Shown here: piece by piece, positions 44,410 through 55,414 of the stretch
Numbering within the stretch: position 1 is the stretch's first letter
How the letters are laid out: each line of letters starts with the position of its first letter
NCBI RefSeq assembly: GCF_003075075.1
Contig: NZ_QCYM01000002.1
Span: 186,001 to 250,000 of the forward strand
Direction of reading: 5' to 3'
DNA length: 64,000 bases
Origin: Labrenzia sp. 011
GTDB lineage: Bacteria > Pseudomonadota > Alphaproteobacteria > Rhizobiales > Stappiaceae
Notes under the pieces: generated by a model
What the model saw: only the letters and a program-made list of their open reading frames with translations
Told to the model about the DNA's origin: nothing
Databases searched by the model: none
Made by a program: the position numbers and the translations under genes

Positions 44410-44434
44410 CCGGAGCCTCGCCAGAGGCTTCCGG
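44410..44434. terminator. Hairpin between convergent MFS and glyS genes
   Basis: CCGGAGCCTC (44410-44419) pairs with GAGGCTTCCGG (44424-44434) with one bulged base and a GCCA-type loop. No T-tract follows on either strand, so terminator activity is uncertain. Confidence 0.35.
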
Positions 44435-44473
44435 ACGTATCCGATGTGCGAAATACGCTTCGGTGTCAGCCGA

Positions 44474-46561
44474 TCACCCGGCCACCTTGGAGAAATCTGC
44501 CACCACGTGGGTGGCATCACGGATCTCCGCAAGGAGCCGGAGCCGGTTCATGCGCAGGACCGGATCATCCGCATTCACCAGAATGTCGTCGAAGAACCGG
44601 TCGACCGGTGCCCGCAGCATGGATAGGGCTTCCATCGCCCCTTCGAAGTCCTCTGCCTTGACCGCATCGGCCGCTTTTGCCCGGGCGGTGTCGATGGCTG
44701 CCGCCAGGTCGATCTCGGCCTGTTCCTGGAAATGGTCGGCGTGCGGCCTGCCCGTGACCGGGGCGCCATCCTTCTTTTCCTCGGCCCTGAGAATATTGAC
44801 CGCGCGCTTGTAGCCGGCCAGCAGGTTCACACCGTCGTCGGAGGACACGAATTTTCCGAGCGCCTCGACGCGGCGGACAACCATCAGCAGATCGTCCTGC
44901 CCCTCGAGGGCGAAGACCGCGTCGATCAGGTCGTGACGGGCGCCCTCGTCCTTCAGATGGACCTTCAGGCGGTCGGCGAAGAAGGCAAGCAGGTCGGCAA
45001 CGAGCGCCGACGGATCGTCGAGCTTGACCTGATGCAGCCCGGAGGCCGAGAGGACGGCTTCGCCCAGGTTGATCCTCAGGCCGTTCTCCAGCACGATCCG
45101 GATGATCCCCAGCGCCGCGCGGCGCAACGCGTAGGGATCCTTGGAACCGGTGGGCTTTTCGTCTATTGCCCAGAACCCGGCCAGCAGATCCAGCTTCTCG
45201 GCAAGAGCGACCGCGATGGCCACAGGATCCGTGGGAACGCTGTCGCTCGGACCCTGCGGCTTGTAATGCTCCTCGATCGCGGTGGCGACGGACGCATCCT
45301 CACCCTGGGCAGCAGCGTAGTAGCGACCCATCAGTCCCTGCAGCTCGGGAAACTCATAAACCATATGCGAAACGAGGTCGGCCTTGGCGAGTTCGGCAGC
45401 GCGTCTGGCCTTGGTCTCGTCGGCGCCGACAAGGGGCGCCAGGCCGGCGGAAAGGGCGATCAGGCGCGTTACCCGTTCACCGACACTGCCGAGCTTTTCG
45501 TGGAACTTCACGTCATCGAGCTTGGGCAGGTTGTCGGAGAGCCTGGATTTGAGATCCGTATCCCAGAAGAACCGCGCATCGGACAGCCGCGCGCGGATGA
45601 CCTTCTGATTGCCGGCGACAATCATTTTGCCACCATCCTCGGCGACAAGGTTGGAGACGAGCGCGAACCTGTTGGCCAGGCGCCCGGTATCCGGGTTCCT
45701 GAGGACAAAGCACTTCTGGTTGACCCGGATGGTGAGCTGAACGCATTCGTCCGGGATCGTCAGGAAGTCCTCGTCGAAACTGCCGGTGAGCACGACGGGC
45801 CATTCCACAAGGCCGGCGACTTCTTCCAGAAGCCCCGGATCCTCGACAAGGTCGAGCCCCAGCGCCAGGGCGCGATCCTTTGCGTCGTTCTGGATGATCT
45901 CCTTGCGGCGATCCGCATCGAGCACCACCTTGTGCTTTTCAAGCTTGGTCGCATAGTCGTCGAAGCGGCGCACGGAGAATGCCTCGTTGGCCAGGAAGCG
46001 GTGGCCTCGGGTGATCCTGCCCGACTGGATGCCGTCGAATTCGAACGGGACGACATCGGGGTCTTCCGTTTCCGGACCGAAGGTGGCGACGATGGAATGC
46101 AGCGGACGGACCCAGCGGGTCGACGTCGATCCCCAGCGCATGGACTTCGGCCAGGGAAAATTGCGCAGAATCTCCGGCATGAAACCGGCGATGATATCGA
46201 TGGCCGGCCGGCCCGGCTTCTCGATCACTGCCACATAGAAATCGCCCTTTTTCGGGTCGTTCTGAATTGTCGCCTCGTCGACGGAGGACAGACCCGCGCC
46301 GCGCAGAAATCCCTCGACGGCCTTTTCGGGAGAGCCGACGCGCGGCCCCTTGCGCTCTTCGCGGGTGGCGGCGGAGCCGACAGGAACGCCTGCCACATGC
46401 AACGCGAGACGCCGCGGGGTGGCAAAGGCCTTGGCGCCCTCATAGGGCAGGCCGGCCTCCACGAGGGCATTGGTCACAAGGGATTTCAGATCTTCGGCCG
46501 CCTTGCGTTGCATGCGGGCCGGAATTTCTTCGCTGAACAGCTCAAGCAGAAGATCGGGCAT
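44474..46561 (-). CDS. glyS: Glycyl-tRNA synthetase beta subunit
   Basis: A 695-residue GlyS, partner of GlyQ in the alpha2-beta2 glycyl-tRNA synthetase; the beta subunit binds tRNA(Gly). The start [18 protein letters not shown] is the family N-terminus, and [30 protein letters not shown] and the C-terminal anticodon-binding region [18 protein letters not shown] are all visible. Length is normal. glyQ lies 6 kb upstream on the same strand, separated by gltS, DUF2207 and lemA and by one opposing gene, so the two subunits are probably not in one transcript. Confidence 0.96.
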   Translation of the reverse strand: MPDLLLELFSEEIPARMQRKAAEDLKSLVTNALVEAGLPYEGAKAFATPRRLALHVAGVPVGSAATREERKGPRVGSPEKAVEGFLRGAGLSSVDEATIQNDPKKGDFYVAVIEKPGRPAIDIIAGFMPEILRNFPWPKSMRWGSTSTRWVRPLHSIVATFGPETEDPDVVPFEFDGIQSGRITRGHRFLANEAFSVRRFDDYATKLEKHKVVLDADRRKEIIQNDAKDRALALGLDLVEDPGLLEEVAGLVEWPVVLTGSFDEDFLTIPDECVQLTIRVNQKCFVLRNPDTGRLANRFALVSNLVAEDGGKMIVAGNQKVIRARLSDARFFWDTDLKSRLSDNLPKLDDVKFHEKLGSVGERVTRLIALSAGLAPLVGADETKARRAAELAKADLVSHMVYEFPELQGLMGRYYAAAQGEDASVATAIEEHYKPQGPSDSVPTDPVAIAVALAEKLDLLAGFWAIDEKPTGSKDPYALRRAALGIIRIVLENGLRINLGEAVLSASGLHQVKLDDPSALVADLLAFFADRLKVHLKDEGARHDLIDAVFALEGQDDLLMVVRRVEALGKFVSSDDGVNLLAGYKRAVNILRAEEKKDGAPVTGRPHADHFQEQAEIDLAAAIDTARAKAADAVKAEDFEGAMEALSMLRAPVDRFFDDILVNADDPVLRMNRLRLLAEIRDATHVVADFSKVAG

Positions 46562-46727
46562 GAAGATTAGAGCCTTCGGTCTTGGCGGGGCGCCACGGAA
46601 ACTGGGTTGCGCGTCCGTTACCAAGTCATTGACCTCTTGTCACCCCCTTTCCCTCCCGGCCGGACACCGGCATGACAAGCTTCCTCGCAATTCAACTTGA
46701 AAATTCGGCTTCATCCTTCATCAACAA

Positions 46728-48362
46728 ATGCATGCGAAGTTAAAATACAGTCTATCCATATATTTCCTCAGGATCACCTACGTGATGAAACGAGATATTT
46801 CGCCCGGTATTTACATAATTCGATCTATAGTTGTTTTATCACTCATAACAATTGCCATTTATATCAGTGTATTTATCTTCTTTCACTTTCTAACCTCGAC
46901 CCATACCGATCACGACCACCCCTCACTTGAACTCATCATCGCGGCGCTGATCAGCGCGTCCGTTATCGGCCTCCTCTACGGCTCCAGGTCCATGTGGCGT
47001 CTGCGCAAGGAACTGAAAGCCCGCTCTTTCGCCCATTCGGAGGCGCTGGCGCTGGCGCAGCATGACGCGCTGACCGGTCTTCCCAACCGGCGCCGTCTGG
47101 TGGAAGCCTTCGACGACCTGGGCAGAAATCTGGAGCCAGACAGTTTCCGGTCGGTCATGATGCTCGATCTCGACGGCTTCAAACCCATCAACGATGTCTA
47201 CGGCCATGCCTTCGGGGACAACCTGCTGAGCAGCTTCGCCGACCGGCTCGCCCAGACCGTCGGCGCAGAGGGGATCGTCGCGCGCCTCGGGGGTGACGAA
47301 TTCGCCATCGTGTCGCCGGTTTTCCGCGAAAAATCGGAAGCGGCCGGATTTGCGCGGCGCATTCTCAAGCGCATCGGTGACCGGTTCGACTTCGAAGACC
47401 GGCAGATATCGATCGGCGCCTGCATCGGCATCGCCCTCTACCCCCAGGACGGGCACGCGATCACCGAACTCCTGCGCCGGGCCGACATAGCCCTTTACCG
47501 GGCCAAGTCCTCCGGGCGCTCCGCCTACCGGTTCTTCGAAGTGGATATGGATGCCTCCATCCTGCACAGAACCCTTCTGGAACAACGGCTGCGCCTGGCG
47601 ATCTCGGAAAACCTGGTCAACGTCCATTTCCAGCCGATCATCGATATGGCTTCGGGGAAGATCGCCGGATTCGAGGCGCTTGCGCGCTGGACCGACAGCG
47701 ATTTCGGTGAGGTTCCGCCGCTGGAATTCATCCCCATCGCGGAGGATTGCGGCATCATCTTCGAGCTGACCCGGCACCTGCTGGCGCAGGCCTGCAGCGC
47801 CGCGAAGGACTGGCCGGACGAGATCTACCTGTCCTTCAACCTTTCACCGGTGCAGCTTCAGGATCCGGCCCTGTCCAATCAGATCATCTCCATTCTGGAG
47901 ACATGCGACTTTCCCTCCAGACGCCTGGTGCTGGAGATTACCGAGACCTCCCTGGTCAAGAACCCCGATACCGCAAGGCGCATATTGACGGAACTGACCG
48001 AGGCGGGCGTCTCCGTTGCCCTGGACGATTTCGGAGCCGGTCACTCCAGCCTGAGTTACCTGCGCGATCTGCCGATCTGCAAGGTCAAGATCGACCGGTC
48101 CTTTACCGAGCGCATGCTGACGGACAAGCAGTGCGCAGCCATCATTGAGGCCATTCTTGTCCTTTCCAGAGGGCTGGAGATCGATGCGATCGCCGAAGGG
48201 GTGGAAGAAAGCGCCACTCATGAAGCTCTCTCGGCGGGCGGCTGCCACTACAGTCAGGGTTTTCTCTATGCGGCTGCGGTGAGTGCGGAAGATGTTGCCG
48301 GACTTCTCGGCATGCAGGCACAGGGACACCCCCTGTTTTCCGAAAGCCCCGGCACGGACTGA
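46728..48362 (+). CDS. GGDEF-EAL bifunctional c-di-GMP protein
   Basis: A protein of up to 544 residues with two membrane helices (about 31-56 and 69-84) and little periplasmic sequence. The GGDEF domain (about 100-270) has an intact active site LGGDEFAI (GGDEF 188-192). The EAL domain (about 285-530) has FEALARW (315-321), ITETSL and DDFGAGHS (433-440). Both activities look possible. The first 19 residues are encoded by AT-rich sequence without a Shine-Dalgarno; ATG at 46785 or GTG at 46782 (AGGA eight bases upstream) may be the true start. Divergent from glyS. Confidence 0.9.
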   Translation: MHAKLKYSLSIYFLRITYVMKRDISPGIYIIRSIVVLSLITIAIYISVFIFFHFLTSTHTDHDHPSLELIIAALISASVIGLLYGSRSMWRLRKELKARSFAHSEALALAQHDALTGLPNRRRLVEAFDDLGRNLEPDSFRSVMMLDLDGFKPINDVYGHAFGDNLLSSFADRLAQTVGAEGIVARLGGDEFAIVSPVFREKSEAAGFARRILKRIGDRFDFEDRQISIGACIGIALYPQDGHAITELLRRADIALYRAKSSGRSAYRFFEVDMDASILHRTLLEQRLRLAISENLVNVHFQPIIDMASGKIAGFEALARWTDSDFGEVPPLEFIPIAEDCGIIFELTRHLLAQACSAAKDWPDEIYLSFNLSPVQLQDPALSNQIISILETCDFPSRRLVLEITETSLVKNPDTARRILTELTEAGVSVALDDFGAGHSSLSYLRDLPICKVKIDRSFTERMLTDKQCAAIIEAILVLSRGLEIDAIAEGVEESATHEALSAGGCHYSQGFLYAAAVSAEDVAGLLGMQAQGHPLFSESPGTD

Positions 48363-48434
48363 CAGGCCGGGCGACACGCGTCGCGCATCCGGGATGATCT
48401 CCTCACCGGCTCGACCAATCGACGCCGGCGGCCA

Positions 48435-49655
48435 TCAGCCCCCCAGAAACAGCAGAATGATCATCGCGTTTGCCAGATCGACAAAAAACGCGGAGACCAG
48501 CGGCAGGATGAGGAACGCCTGTGTGGCCGGGCCGTAGCGCTTGGTGACAGCCGTCATGTTCGCGATGGCGGTCGGGGTTGCTCCCAGAGCGAAGCCGGCG
48601 AATCCCGCCCCCAGAACCGCCGCGTTATAATCCCGGCCCATGAGGGGAAAGACCGCCAGGATGATGAACAGCGCCGCGATGACGATCTGCATGAACAGGA
48701 TCAGCAGCATCGGGCCGGCCAGTCCGGCAAGGGTCCACAGTTGCAGGCTCATCAGAGACATTGTCAGAAAGATCCCCAGCGCCAGGTCCGAGATCACCGC
48801 GAGTGACGGCGACCCGGCCGGCCAGGTCATCCGGCGAAAGATAAGCGGCACGGAATTGGACAACACGATGCCGCAGAACAGGCAGGTGACAAAGACGGGC
48901 AGATCCAGGCCCACTCCCGCGTCCAGCGCCTCCTGAAGACCGACACCGAGAGCGATCGCGATGTTGAGCACCAGCAGGGAGCGCATCAGGCCCGTATGGG
49001 TAACCCGGAGGTCCGCCTCGCGGTCGGTCTCGATGCCGATGATGGGCGCCTCCTCGGGACGTCCGGGGTCCGGCTTCGCCCCGCGTCTTTCGATCAGGTA
49101 ATTGCCTATGGGGCCGCCCAGCAGACTTGCGGCGACAAGACCGAGGGTTGCGGTGGCCGCACCGATTTCCACCGCACCGGCAACACCGTAGTCGGCCGCC
49201 AGTTTCGGCCCCCAGGCGATTGCCGTCCCGTGTCCGCCGACAAGGGACACGGTTCCGCCCAGAAGACCGAAGCCGACGGGCAGTCCGAGTATGGCGGCAA
49301 TTGATGTGCCGACTACGTTTTGCACCAGCATGTAGCCGACGGTCAGGCACAGCAGGATCAGCAGAGGCTTGCCGCCCCTGACCAGATCCCCGAAGCGGGC
49401 GTTGAGCCCGATCGCGGTAAAGAAGCAATAGAGCAGATAGTCCCGCGACTGCAGCGAAAAGCTGACTTCCGTATCCAGAGCCAGGAAGACGACGAAGGCC
49501 CCCACCGCCACCAGCAATCCGCCGGAAACCGGTTCTGGAATGTTGTAGTGGCGCAGAAGAGGAATCTGCCTGTTCAGCCGGACGCCGAGGAAATAGACCA
49601 GTATTGCCAGGTTGAAGCTTACGAATTCACTGAGCGGCAGTGCATCTTCCGTCAT
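48435..49655 (-). CDS. gltS: GltS-type sodium/glutamate symporter
   Basis: A 406-residue inner-membrane protein with about ten helices. The N-terminal half has YNIPEPVSGGLLVA, and the GltS signatures SLVGGHGTAIAWGPKLA and, in the C-terminal half, GAGFAGFALGATPTAIANM are inverted re-entrant loop motifs of the family. It imports glutamate with sodium. The start at 49655 is taken because the family N-terminus begins there. DUF2207 follows upstream after 85 bp on the same strand. Confidence 0.93.
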   Translation of the reverse strand: MTEDALPLSEFVSFNLAILVYFLGVRLNRQIPLLRHYNIPEPVSGGLLVAVGAFVVFLALDTEVSFSLQSRDYLLYCFFTAIGLNARFGDLVRGGKPLLILLCLTVGYMLVQNVVGTSIAAILGLPVGFGLLGGTVSLVGGHGTAIAWGPKLAADYGVAGAVEIGAATATLGLVAASLLGGPIGNYLIERRGAKPDPGRPEEAPIIGIETDREADLRVTHTGLMRSLLVLNIAIALGVGLQEALDAGVGLDLPVFVTCLFCGIVLSNSVPLIFRRMTWPAGSPSLAVISDLALGIFLTMSLMSLQLWTLAGLAGPMLLILFMQIVIAALFIILAVFPLMGRDYNAAVLGAGFAGFALGATPTAIANMTAVTKRYGPATQAFLILPLVSAFFVDLANAMIILLFLGG

Positions 49656-49740
49656 CTTCCCACCTGTATCCGGCGCGGTTTGCGGCAACCGGCCCGCGCC
49701 GGATCAATTCAACCGTCTGCCGGTTGAATAGGCAAGCGGA

Positions 49741-51684
49741 TTACCAGCCGCCCCCGCCGCCGCCGCCGCCACCGCCGCCGGAAAATCCGCCCGAGGACCC
49801 GGAACTGGAGGATTTGGGCGCAGGCAGGGACGAACGGAAGGATCCGGCCATGGAGCTTGCGGTAGACCCGATGCTGTCCGAGACATGCCGCGCATCGAAG
49901 GTTCTTCCCGAATACCAGTTGGGATGGTAGCTGGCCGCAGCTGCGGCACCAGCGGCCGTCGCCAGCCAGCTTTCGAAGGCCTTCGCCCAGGGTTTTTCAA
50001 CGCCCAGCGCGACCGCATACGGCAGGAGTTCCTCGAAATGGCCGGTGCTCATGTCCGGCGCCTCGGCCATGTTGAGCCGTTCCTTCTCGGCGACGGTCAG
50101 ATAGAGCTTGAGGCCCTCGATCTTGTCGAGCGCCTGACGGCCGAGCACAGTTGGCGCCCCCATCAGAAAAAAGAACAGGATATTCAGGGCTGCCAGAGCC
50201 ACCGCAATGAACGGAAACACCGGAATGCTTTGGAATCCACCGGTAAAATGAAATGCTCCCGTGCCTGCAGCGGCCATGGCCACGCCGAAAATGCCGAAGA
50301 TCATCGCCATGCGCAGCTTGATGCCGGATAGACGGAAAACGGCCTTGCCGACCGTCACCGAGGTGAGCGAAGCAAAAATGGAGAACATCAGGAAAAAGAT
50401 GACGAACTCGGACTGGTCGCGCTGCAGCTTTCCATAGGCGAGCAGGAGGACGATCGTCCCGATACTCAGAAGCACCCCCGGGATCAGGTAGAGCTTGTTG
50501 GACTTGAAAAAGACATTGCGATTTTCCCGCTCGATGGCTGTGCGGAATTTCGCACCGAGCGCCTGGATCGACTTGCCGTTTCCCTTGTCGAGCGTCAGGG
50601 GAGTGCCGCGCGCGCTCAGATAGCTCTCAAGGGCGGCCTCCCCCTTCGACAGCCCCGAACCGGCGCGACGGTCTTGGGGCTCATCGGTCTCCAGCACCAG
50701 GGTCATGTCCCCGTCCGTCTCCTCCAGCCGCAGGCGCTTCTTGACTGCAAGATTGAGGCAGGCAGCCGACAGGGCCACCCAGCCGCCCCCCGAAAAGCCG
50801 CGGTCGGCGATATAGGCGCCAAGGGCCGGCGAAATTCCGGCAGGTGGCTTGAACCTCGGGAACACAACCCCTTTTTGCGGATCCCGGCCGACGAACATCC
50901 AGGCAATGAGATAATAGACAAGGCACAGGGCGATGCCGGCACCGCCGATCAGCTCTGAGCGGTAATCGCTCAGGAAATAGCGCAACTGTTCGATTTCAGA
51001 TGGCGGCGTGATTGAGCCTTTGGGCAAGTTGACGACAACGGTCAGGCCCGAATAGTCCCACAGGGGTTTTGTTGTGGCGAAAATCACCTCTCGTCCGTCT
51101 TCGGCGGCATGGGCCGTGAAGTCACTGCCGGATTCGCCGTATTTTCCGGTAAAGCCGGTCCAGCCGGTGGCCTTGACACCCTTCGGCAGAACAACCCGGG
51201 CGGTCGCCTGTTCTATGGGAAAGGCCCACTCGTTACCGGTGGCGTTCCAGTAGATCTCGTCATGATCCTCGAAAAAACGGATCTGCCGGTCGGTTTCATA
51301 TTCGATCGTGTAGGTGTAGTCGCCCGGCTGCAGCAGCACGTGTTCCTCACCGATGTAGATCCGGATCCCCTGGCTGTTGCGTTTGGTGAAATGCGGCGCC
51401 GGCTCACCGTCCTGCAATACGGACAGCAGCTTGAAGCCGACCTCGTAGAGCCGGCCGTTCGCCCCTTCCGCCGTAAGCGGAAAATCGCGGAAGATTCCCC
51501 GCTCGATCTGGTCGCCTTCCGCGCGGACCGTGATCGTCTCGGTGACAGTCAGGGTCCCGTTCGCGGCAACCTCCACATTCGAGACGAAGCGTTTTATCAA
51601 TTCTTCTGCGTGCGAGGCCGACGTACCGGCGACCGTGAAAAACAGCACAGCGAGCATACATGCAACAGGACGGCATAAAATCAT
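49741..51684 (-). CDS. DUF2207 membrane protein with polyglycine tail
   Basis: A 647-residue protein with a signal peptide (start 51684 after GGGAG) and a periplasmic beta-rich DUF2207 domain ([31 protein letters not shown]). A membrane helix near residue 245, further helices in the middle, and a C-terminal cytosolic or re-exported domain follow. It ends [10 protein letters not shown] and more glycines before a final tryptophan. DUF2207 proteins are nearly always encoded next to LemA, as here (28 bp), and are thought to act in membrane or envelope processes; the mechanism is unknown. Confidence 0.88.
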   Translation of the reverse strand: MILCRPVACMLAVLFFTVAGTSASHAEELIKRFVSNVEVAANGTLTVTETITVRAEGDQIERGIFRDFPLTAEGANGRLYEVGFKLLSVLQDGEPAPHFTKRNSQGIRIYIGEEHVLLQPGDYTYTIEYETDRQIRFFEDHDEIYWNATGNEWAFPIEQATARVVLPKGVKATGWTGFTGKYGESGSDFTAHAAEDGREVIFATTKPLWDYSGLTVVVNLPKGSITPPSEIEQLRYFLSDYRSELIGGAGIALCLVYYLIAWMFVGRDPQKGVVFPRFKPPAGISPALGAYIADRGFSGGGWVALSAACLNLAVKKRLRLEETDGDMTLVLETDEPQDRRAGSGLSKGEAALESYLSARGTPLTLDKGNGKSIQALGAKFRTAIERENRNVFFKSNKLYLIPGVLLSIGTIVLLLAYGKLQRDQSEFVIFFLMFSIFASLTSVTVGKAVFRLSGIKLRMAMIFGIFGVAMAAAGTGAFHFTGGFQSIPVFPFIAVALAALNILFFFLMGAPTVLGRQALDKIEGLKLYLTVAEKERLNMAEAPDMSTGHFEELLPYAVALGVEKPWAKAFESWLATAAGAAAAASYHPNWYSGRTFDARHVSDSIGSTASSMAGSFRSSLPAPKSSSSGSSGGFSGGGGGGGGGGGW

Positions 51685-51712
51685 GGGAAGGTCTCCCGGA
51701 ACCTGAAAAATC

Positions 51713-52270
51713 TTAAAATGAAATTCTGGGAACGGCCCTTTCGGCCTCGTCCTCAATCTCGAAATAGTCGGCTTTTTCGAATTTGAACCTGCTGGCAATC
51801 AGGTTGGAGGGGAAACTCTCCACCGCCACATTCAGTCCACGAACGGCACCGTTGTAATAGCGACGGGCCATCTGGATGGCGTTTTCGATCTCGTCCAGAG
51901 ACTGGTGCAGCTCGGAAAAATTGTTGCTGGCCTTCAGATCGGGATAAGCCTCGGCCACGGCAAAGAGCCTGCCCAGGGCGAGGGAAAGCTGGCCTTCCGC
52001 CTCGGCGCGGCCCGCCACGTCGTTGCGCGGCAGGGAATTCACCCGCGACCGCAGCTCCGTGACCTTGTCCAGGGTCTCCGTTTCGTGGCTGGCATATCCC
52101 TTGACGGTTTCCACCAGATTGGGAACCAGATTGGCCCGGCGCTTGAGCTGGACATCAATGCCGCTCCAGCCTTCCTGCACCATCTGCCGTTTGCGCACGA
52201 GACTGTTGTAGAGAACGATTGCGACGACCGAAAGCGCGATCATAAACGCAAGAATGAACCAGGCAATCAT
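51713..52270 (-). CDS. LemA family protein
   Basis: A 185-residue LemA protein: one N-terminal membrane helix ([20 protein letters not shown]), then a helical-bundle domain with the family core [40 protein letters not shown] and [10 protein letters not shown]. The start at 52270 follows GGAGGG. LemA is paired with the DUF2207 gene 28 bp downstream. Its cellular role is not established. Confidence 0.94.
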   Translation of the reverse strand: MIAWFILAFMIALSVVAIVLYNSLVRKRQMVQEGWSGIDVQLKRRANLVPNLVETVKGYASHETETLDKVTELRSRVNSLPRNDVAGRAEAEGQLSLALGRLFAVAEAYPDLKASNNFSELHQSLDEIENAIQMARRYYNGAVRGLNVAVESFPSNLIASRFKFEKADYFEIEDEAERAVPRISF

Positions 52271-52422
52271 GTAACCCTCCGAAAAATTTACGCGAAGGCT
52301 ACTCACTGTTTCCGGGCTTGTCATCCTCTTCCGGCGCCCTGCCCCGGCTCAAACGACAAACTGTAATCTGCAACACAGGTTGGCGGTTCAGGAGGCCACC
52401 TGCAGCCGGCCGGACCGGGACG

Positions 52423-53391
52423 TTATCCTGCGGCCCGGTTCTCGTAGCCGACACCGCCGGCCTCCGTTTCCAGGAAGGCGGCCCCACAGGCCTTGGCCAG
52501 TTCGCGCACACGCAGGATGTAGCTCTGGCGCTCGGTGACGGAGATCACGCCGCGCGCATCGAGCAGGTTGAACGCGTGGCTGGCCTTGATGCATTGATCA
52601 TAGGCGGGCAGCACCACCTGGTGCACGTTCGCCCCTGCCGCCTCGCGCGCCTTGGCGCCCGCGTCCAGAAGCGCCTTGCACTCCGATTCCGCGTCCTTGA
52701 AATGCCGGAACAGCATTTCGGTATCGGCATGTTCGAAATTGTGCCGGGAATATTCCTGTTCGGCCTGCAGGAAGACATCGCCATAGGTGACCTTTTCGTC
52801 GCCCTGCCTGCCGTTGTAGTTGAGCTCATAGACGTTATCGACGCCCTGGATATACATGGCCAGACGTTCCAGGCCGTAGGTCAGCTCGCCCGAGACCGGC
52901 GCGCATTCAAAGCCTGCCACCTGCTGGAAATAGGTGAACTGGGACACTTCCATGCCGTCGCACCAGCATTCCCATCCAAGTCCCCAGGCACCCAGGGTCG
53001 GGCTTTCCCAGTCGTCCTCGACGAAGCGGATGTCGTGCACCTTCGGGTCCAGGCCGATGGCATAGAGCGAGTTCAGATAGAGGTCCTGCAGGTCCGGCGG
53101 AGACGGCTTGAGGATCACCTGGAACTGGTAATAATGCTGCAGCCGGTTGGGGTTCTCCCCATAGCGGCCGTCGGTCGGGCGGCGGGACGGCTGCACATAG
53201 GCGGCTTTCCACGGGCGCGGACCGAGAGAGCGCAAGGTGGTGGCCGGGTGAAACGTGCCGGCGCCGACTTCCATGTCATAGGGCTGCAGAACGACGCAGC
53301 CCTGGTCTGCCCAGTAGCGCTGCAGGGTCAGGATCAGACCCTGGAAGGAATTTTCCGGCCGCATGTGCGCCGGGAGGGTTTCGCTCGACAT
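52423..53391 (-). CDS. glyQ: Glycyl-tRNA synthetase alpha subunit
   Basis: A 322-residue GlyQ, the catalytic subunit of bacterial glycyl-tRNA synthetase. The class II signature blocks are visible: [55 protein letters not shown] and [19 protein letters not shown]. The start at 53391 follows GGAAGTCATT. Length is normal. It is followed by lemA on the same strand after about 150 bp. Confidence 0.97.
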   Translation of the reverse strand: MSSETLPAHMRPENSFQGLILTLQRYWADQGCVVLQPYDMEVGAGTFHPATTLRSLGPRPWKAAYVQPSRRPTDGRYGENPNRLQHYYQFQVILKPSPPDLQDLYLNSLYAIGLDPKVHDIRFVEDDWESPTLGAWGLGWECWCDGMEVSQFTYFQQVAGFECAPVSGELTYGLERLAMYIQGVDNVYELNYNGRQGDEKVTYGDVFLQAEQEYSRHNFEHADTEMLFRHFKDAESECKALLDAGAKAREAAGANVHQVVLPAYDQCIKASHAFNLLDARGVISVTERQSYILRVRELAKACGAAFLETEAGGVGYENRAAG

Positions 53392-53741
53392 GAATGACTT
53401 CCGCAAATGTGCTGTGCCGGTGAGATGAGATCCGCCGTTTCGGCGCGAGAGGTGCCACGATGCGCGGAGAAGGTCAAGACGGGCGGCGCCAGACCGGCTC
53501 ATTGCCGCCGCTCCCGCATCCGGCCGGTCCTGTGCGACCAGCCCTGCTTTCCACGAAACAGGATTGACGGCGCCCCGACCGGCTCGTATCAAGCGGGTCC
53601 GGTTTCAGACACCTGCCGCCCGCGGACGTTGCCGTCCTGGTGAAGATCTGACCTGTCGACTTTTTTCTGCTCCATGCATTTCGTGCTGGTGGCAATGCGG
53701 GCCCCTCCTTCCTTGCGAAATGTCACGAACTGGAGACAGGA

Positions 53742-55154
53742 ATGTCGTCGGACACTTCCCGCATGAACACCTATACGCAGGGGCCGCTGGCGGGCACCCT
53801 TGCAAGGACCGCGCTGCCGATCATCCTCGTGATGGGCATGAACGGCCTGATGACCGTAGCTGACGCCGTTTTTCTCGGCATCTTCGTCGGCCCCCAGGCG
53901 CTGAGCGCCGTCACCCTGATGTTTCCCGCCTACATGCTTCTCGCCGCGCTCTCGACACTTGTGTCCAGCGGCATGTCGAGCGAACTCGCGCGGCATCTGG
54001 GCGGCGGGCGAACACAGACGGCGCAGGCCGTCTTTGCCGGCGCCCACTGGCTGGCGCTATGCGTCAGCGGGCTGGTGATTGCGCTTTATCTGTCCCTGGG
54101 ACACCAGATGACCCTTGCCGCGGCTGAAGGATCCGTCCCGATTGCCGGAATGGCCGACACATATCTGTCGATCACGGTCTGGTTCTCGCCGCTGCTTTTC
54201 ATACTCTCCATCAACGCCGACGCCTTGCGCAGCGAAGGCCGGGTCATACTGATGGCGGGTTTGAGCCTGCTGGTGAGCCTTGCAAATATCGGCCTCAACT
54301 TCGTGCTGGTCGGCCTCCTGGACTTCGGTGTTGCCGGCACCGCCTACGGAACGGGCATGGCGCAATTGCTTGCCTTCGTCCTGCTGCTGGGGTTCCGGCT
54401 GCGTGGCAGAACGGTTCTGCGGCCCGGCGCTCTGGTCAGGTTTCCGCCCGCCTCGCACTGGGCTGCCATTCTGGCTCTGGGCGCGCCGCAAAGCCTGAGT
54501 TTCATCGGCATCGCGCTCGGTTCTGCCGCGACCTTCGCGATGCTGCAGCACATCGGAGCCCCGGGTTATGAGACCACCGTGGCCGCCTTCGGCATCATAA
54601 CGCGCATCATGACCTTCGCGTATCTGCCGTTCATGGGTCTAACCCAGGCGCTTCAGGCGATGATCGGCAACAACTACGGCGCCGGGCTCTGGCAGCGCTC
54701 GGACGATACGCTACGTCTCGGTCTTGCCGCCGCATTCCTCTACTGCGCGAGCGTGCAGACGGTCCTGTCGCTCCTTGCCGGCCCGATCGGATTTCTGTTC
54801 GTTGATGACCGGGGTGTCGCCGGAGAGGTTGCGCGCATCCTGCCGACGATGACCGCGCTCTATTTCGCGGCCGGTCCGCTGTTTGTGGTCGCGATGTATT
54901 TTCAGGCCGTGGGGGACGCCCTGCGCGCGGCACTCCTGAGCCTTGCCAAGCCCTATCTGTTCTTTCTGCCGCTTGTCCTCATGCTGCCGCTCCTTGTGGG
55001 CGAGCCCGGAATCTGGCTTGCCAGTCCCCTGGGCGAGGCCCTTCTCGCCCTGCTGACCCTGTCGGTGCTGTCCGTCAGGGCGCGCAGAGGTCCGGCACGC
55101 TGGGGACTGTTCCGCGCCGCCAGGGCGGAACAGACCATGGCCTCTGACGGCTGA
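53742..55154 (+). CDS. MATE family efflux transporter
   Basis: A 470-residue inner-membrane exporter with about 12 helices in two MatE halves; the N-terminal half has LPIILVMGMNGLMTVADAVFLG and the second half LGAPQSLSFIGIALGSAATFAM. MATE pumps extrude drugs or metabolites in exchange for Na+ or H+. The start follows GGAG by six bases. It is divergent from glyQ. The 5' leader contains a 16-base stretch shared with the glyoxalase-related gene's leader. Confidence 0.92.
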   Translation: MSSDTSRMNTYTQGPLAGTLARTALPIILVMGMNGLMTVADAVFLGIFVGPQALSAVTLMFPAYMLLAALSTLVSSGMSSELARHLGGGRTQTAQAVFAGAHWLALCVSGLVIALYLSLGHQMTLAAAEGSVPIAGMADTYLSITVWFSPLLFILSINADALRSEGRVILMAGLSLLVSLANIGLNFVLVGLLDFGVAGTAYGTGMAQLLAFVLLLGFRLRGRTVLRPGALVRFPPASHWAAILALGAPQSLSFIGIALGSAATFAMLQHIGAPGYETTVAAFGIITRIMTFAYLPFMGLTQALQAMIGNNYGAGLWQRSDDTLRLGLAAAFLYCASVQTVLSLLAGPIGFLFVDDRGVAGEVARILPTMTALYFAAGPLFVVAMYFQAVGDALRAALLSLAKPYLFFLPLVLMLPLLVGEPGIWLASPLGEALLALLTLSVLSVRARRGPARWGLFRAARAEQTMASDG

Positions 55155-55203
55155 GGCACAGGCGGGCCGAGAGTTTCGGTCCGCCAACGCTTTACGACCT
55201 GGC

Positions 55204-55389
55204 CTATGCCTTGGGCTTGTATCTGCCGCTGACCGGGTCCCGAACCAGCTCGGTTCCACGCCCATTGGGATCGGCCTTGGCGGCGGCCCTGGATATCTGG
55301 CTTTCCACCGCGGCCATCTTGCGCTTGATCCGCTGCATGATCCAGTAGCCGCCGACGGCCAGCGCCGCCACACCTATCAATTCGGTCAC
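55204..55389 (-). CDS. Small membrane-anchored protein (61 aa)
   Basis: A 61-residue protein from a GTG start after AAGGGG. One membrane helix (ELIGVAALAVGGYWIM) is followed by a basic, then a charged cytosolic tail ending SGRYKPKA. It lies 25 bp downstream of the S49 peptidase gene on the same strand and is probably co-transcribed with it. No domain is recognised. Confidence 0.6.
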   Translation of the reverse strand: MTELIGVAALAVGGYWIMQRIKRKMAAVESQISRAAAKADPNGRGTELVRDPVSGRYKPKA

Positions 55390-55414
55390 AATCGTTCCCC
55401 TTTACGACCTCACG

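Noticed and set aside
44732-46570. 612-codon plus-strand frame opposite glyS
   Set aside because: Antisense to a full-length, well-conserved glyS.
53600-53741. Guanidine (mini-ykkC) riboswitch before the MATE gene
   Set aside because: The paired ACGR-loop hairpins expected for that class are absent.
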